A DNA stretch of 64,000 bases from Arctopsyche grandis (Eukaryota; Arthropoda; Insecta; Trichoptera; Hydropsychidae), in the NCBI RefSeq assembly GCF_051622035.1, contig NC_135360.1:8236001-8300000 (forward strand), given 5' to 3'. Below the pieces are notes generated by a model, which was not told the origin of the DNA, did not search any database, and saw nothing but the letters and a program-made list of their open reading frames with translations. A program made the translations under genes and the position numbers. This document shows positions 62,100 through 64,000 of the stretch, one piece after another. Within the stretch, counting starts at the first letter, position 1; each line of letters opens with the position of its first letter.

Positions 62100-64000
62100 G
62101 AGTCTATCTGGGGTCTGGCGGGGTTTGGGGGCGGAGGCGCGGGGGCGCAGCCTCCTGTTGAGTCGCAGCATGAAGCTGCTGTCAGTTGCCGAGAAGAATG
62201 ACGCGGCCAAAAGCATCGCCGGACATCTTTCTAAAGGAACATCTCGAAGAGTGAGTCGCATTTAACATAACCCTAACCTTCACAATACACTGTCATGCAA
62301 TATGAACTATCGTTTCAGAGGGAAGGATATTCGCCGTATAATAAAATATACGAATTCGAAACGCAAGTATTCGGCCAAAAATGCAACATGATAATGACAT
62401 CTGTATCAGGCCATTTGTTGACATTCGCGTTTGTCGGTGCGTACACAAATTGGCAATCATGCAATCCTCTATCATTGTTCGACGCTCCCCTTGCAAAAAC
62501 TTGCCCCAAAGATTATATGAAAATAAAAGTGAGTATTGTTAATAAGTATTTAGTAAAAAATTTAATAATATTTATGTATTATATATTTAAATTTATTACT
62601 CTAGCAAACTTTGGAACGGGAAGTAAAAAATTGTGAAGGCCTTATAATATGGACCGATTGCGATAGAGAAGGAGAGAATATAGGGTTTGAAATTATACAA
62701 GTTTGCACTGCAATTAAACCGAATCTACAAGTTTATAGAGCAAAGTTCTCAGAAATAACGGGACCGTCTGTAAACCGAGCATTGCAAAATCTCGCAGCGC
62801 CTAATAAAAATGTCAGTGATGCTGTAGATGTGCGACAGGAGTTAGATCTGCGAATTGGTTATATTGCACTCTAGTTTTTGTAATTAAATTTTTTATTAAT
62901 TATTTCAATATATTTTTTATTTTTCTATGTAGGTGCTGCATTTACAAGGTTTCAAACTTTGCGATTACAAAAAGTATTCCCGGAAAAATTAGCCGGTAAT
63001 CTAGTCAGTTACGGCTCTTGTCAATTTCCTACGTTAGGGTTTGTCGTCGAGCGATACCGTGCTGTGGAAAGCTTCGTCTCTGAAAGTTTTTGGAAATTAA
63101 TAGGTAAAGTGTCGATGTTTTTAATTTATATACATTGAAACAGAGACATGTAATATTAATAGAAGTGGCTTTAGGTGTTATATTGGTGTCAAGTGACATT
63201 ATGTCCACGGACAGATCTAAATAATTTAAGCATCAGTCGTATTCGACGCTTGGTGCTCGACGTAAGTCCGATAAAACTTCTCTGTTTGTTTATATTACTC
63301 GCAAGATGGGTAAGCATCGGTAAAAATTGCACAATACATTCAAAAACACACAATAAACAACATGGGATACATTTTTATATGTAAATTGATCCGATTGTAT
63401 TTCGTGCGATGTAGCGTATTTATAGAGACGTACCGTGTAAAATTGACAACAATTATTTATTCGTAAGGGCCCCTCTATTCTTATTACATCTCTCTGCATT
63501 GACATATGTAAATAATTAGAATCATTTCAACGAATTTTTTAGTAACGCACACGTTGAATGAACTCACTGTGGAATTTTCATGGAAGCGCAATCGCTTATT
63601 TGACGAACAAGCTTGTATAGCTTTCCATGATATTTGCAATGAAAATCCACTGGCTAATGTTGACAATGTCAAAAGTAAACCGAAATCAAAGTGGCGGCCA
63701 CTACCGCTCGATACTATTGTACGTACACTCTTCAAAATGTCACTACATTTTCTTGAAAAAATAATTTTAACGCTATAAATATATTTGCATACGTAGGAAA
63801 TGGAAAAGATCGGTTCACGCAAGCTTCATATCACCGCTAAAGAAACTATGAAGATAGCCGAGAAGCTATACACCCAAGGTATCATAAGCTATCCGAGAAC
63901 TGAAACGAACATATATCCTAAAGAACTCAATCTCGGTAATTTGGTTGGACTTCAAACGGAAAATCCCGAGTGGGGTTCTTTCGCTCAGAGGATTTTAAAC
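62092..64000 (+). CDS. TOP3A: DNA topoisomerase III alpha, N-terminal part (cut by window end)
   Basis: Six exons are visible: 62092-62250, 62319-62528, 62605-62857, 62933-63103, 63543-63718 and 63797 to the window edge, giving 391 residues. It is a type IA topoisomerase that passes single strands and, with BLM and RMI1, dissolves double Holliday junctions; a mitochondrial form also exists in animals. The TOPRIM fold shows E34 (SVAEKNDAAK) and D141-x-D143-x-E145 (WTDCDREGENIGFE). VSGHLL, DAVDVRQELDLRIG and YGSCQFPTLGFVVERY are family hallmarks. The active-site tyrosine is Y355 (ISYPRTET). The first 26 residues are Arg-rich without strong acidity and look like a mitochondrial presequence; a second in-frame ATG (62170, M27) would give the nuclear form. 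The C-terminal zinc domains lie outside the window. Confidence 0.96.

Overview
This is an AT-rich window of eukaryotic nuclear DNA, almost certainly from an insect. Genes are split by GT-AG introns. A ZAD-type C2H2 zinc-finger gene (an arthropod-specific design) is present, as is an R1-clade LINE, and short dispersed motifs of the ATGTATGTACATA type recur throughout. I cannot fix the order from sequence alone.

I could assemble five host genes exon by exon, and each gives a protein of the family's usual size or, for one, an open N-terminal part. They are an NFATC2IP/Rad60-like SUMO-like-domain protein (30843-36138, +), the mitochondrial rRNA 2'-O-methyltransferase MRM2 (38568-39449, -), a ZAD zinc-finger protein (43967-45125, -), the autophagy PROPPIN WDR45B/WIPI3 (52250-57271, +) and the N-terminal half of DNA topoisomerase III alpha (62092-64000, +, cut by the window end). 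Two more are well supported as genes but not firmly named: a long secreted, heavily N-glycosylated protein (24639-26570, +), whose 5' leader may begin about 15 kb upstream, and a four-pass membrane protein (59678-60687, -). A tiny gene built from micro-exons (41801-42438, -) is only a candidate.

Layout: 1-9.2 kb is intergenic DNA full of Helitrons, a SINE and AT microsatellites. 9.2-24.5 kb is probably one long intron of the secreted-protein gene, holding an RTE LINE remnant, MITEs, a solo LTR and a 135-bp tandem array. 26.6-30.6 kb is 3' UTR plus repeats. 30.8-39.5 kb holds NFATC2IP and MRM2 facing each other. 39.6-46.6 kb holds a Harbinger derivative, the zinc-finger gene and repeat debris. 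46.6-51.3 kb is a nearly complete R1-clade LINE inserted into an LTR-like repeat. 52.2-57.3 kb is WDR45B, 59.7-60.7 kb the membrane protein, and 62.1 kb onward TOP3A.

The host genes serve separate housekeeping jobs (SUMO/genome stability, mitochondrial ribosome, autophagy, topology) and show no sign of forming one pathway. The most notable material is the nested, precisely datable transposon insertions, many with readable target-site duplications, and the alternative start/uORF arrangement at TOP3A. I saw no convincing undescribed multi-gene system.
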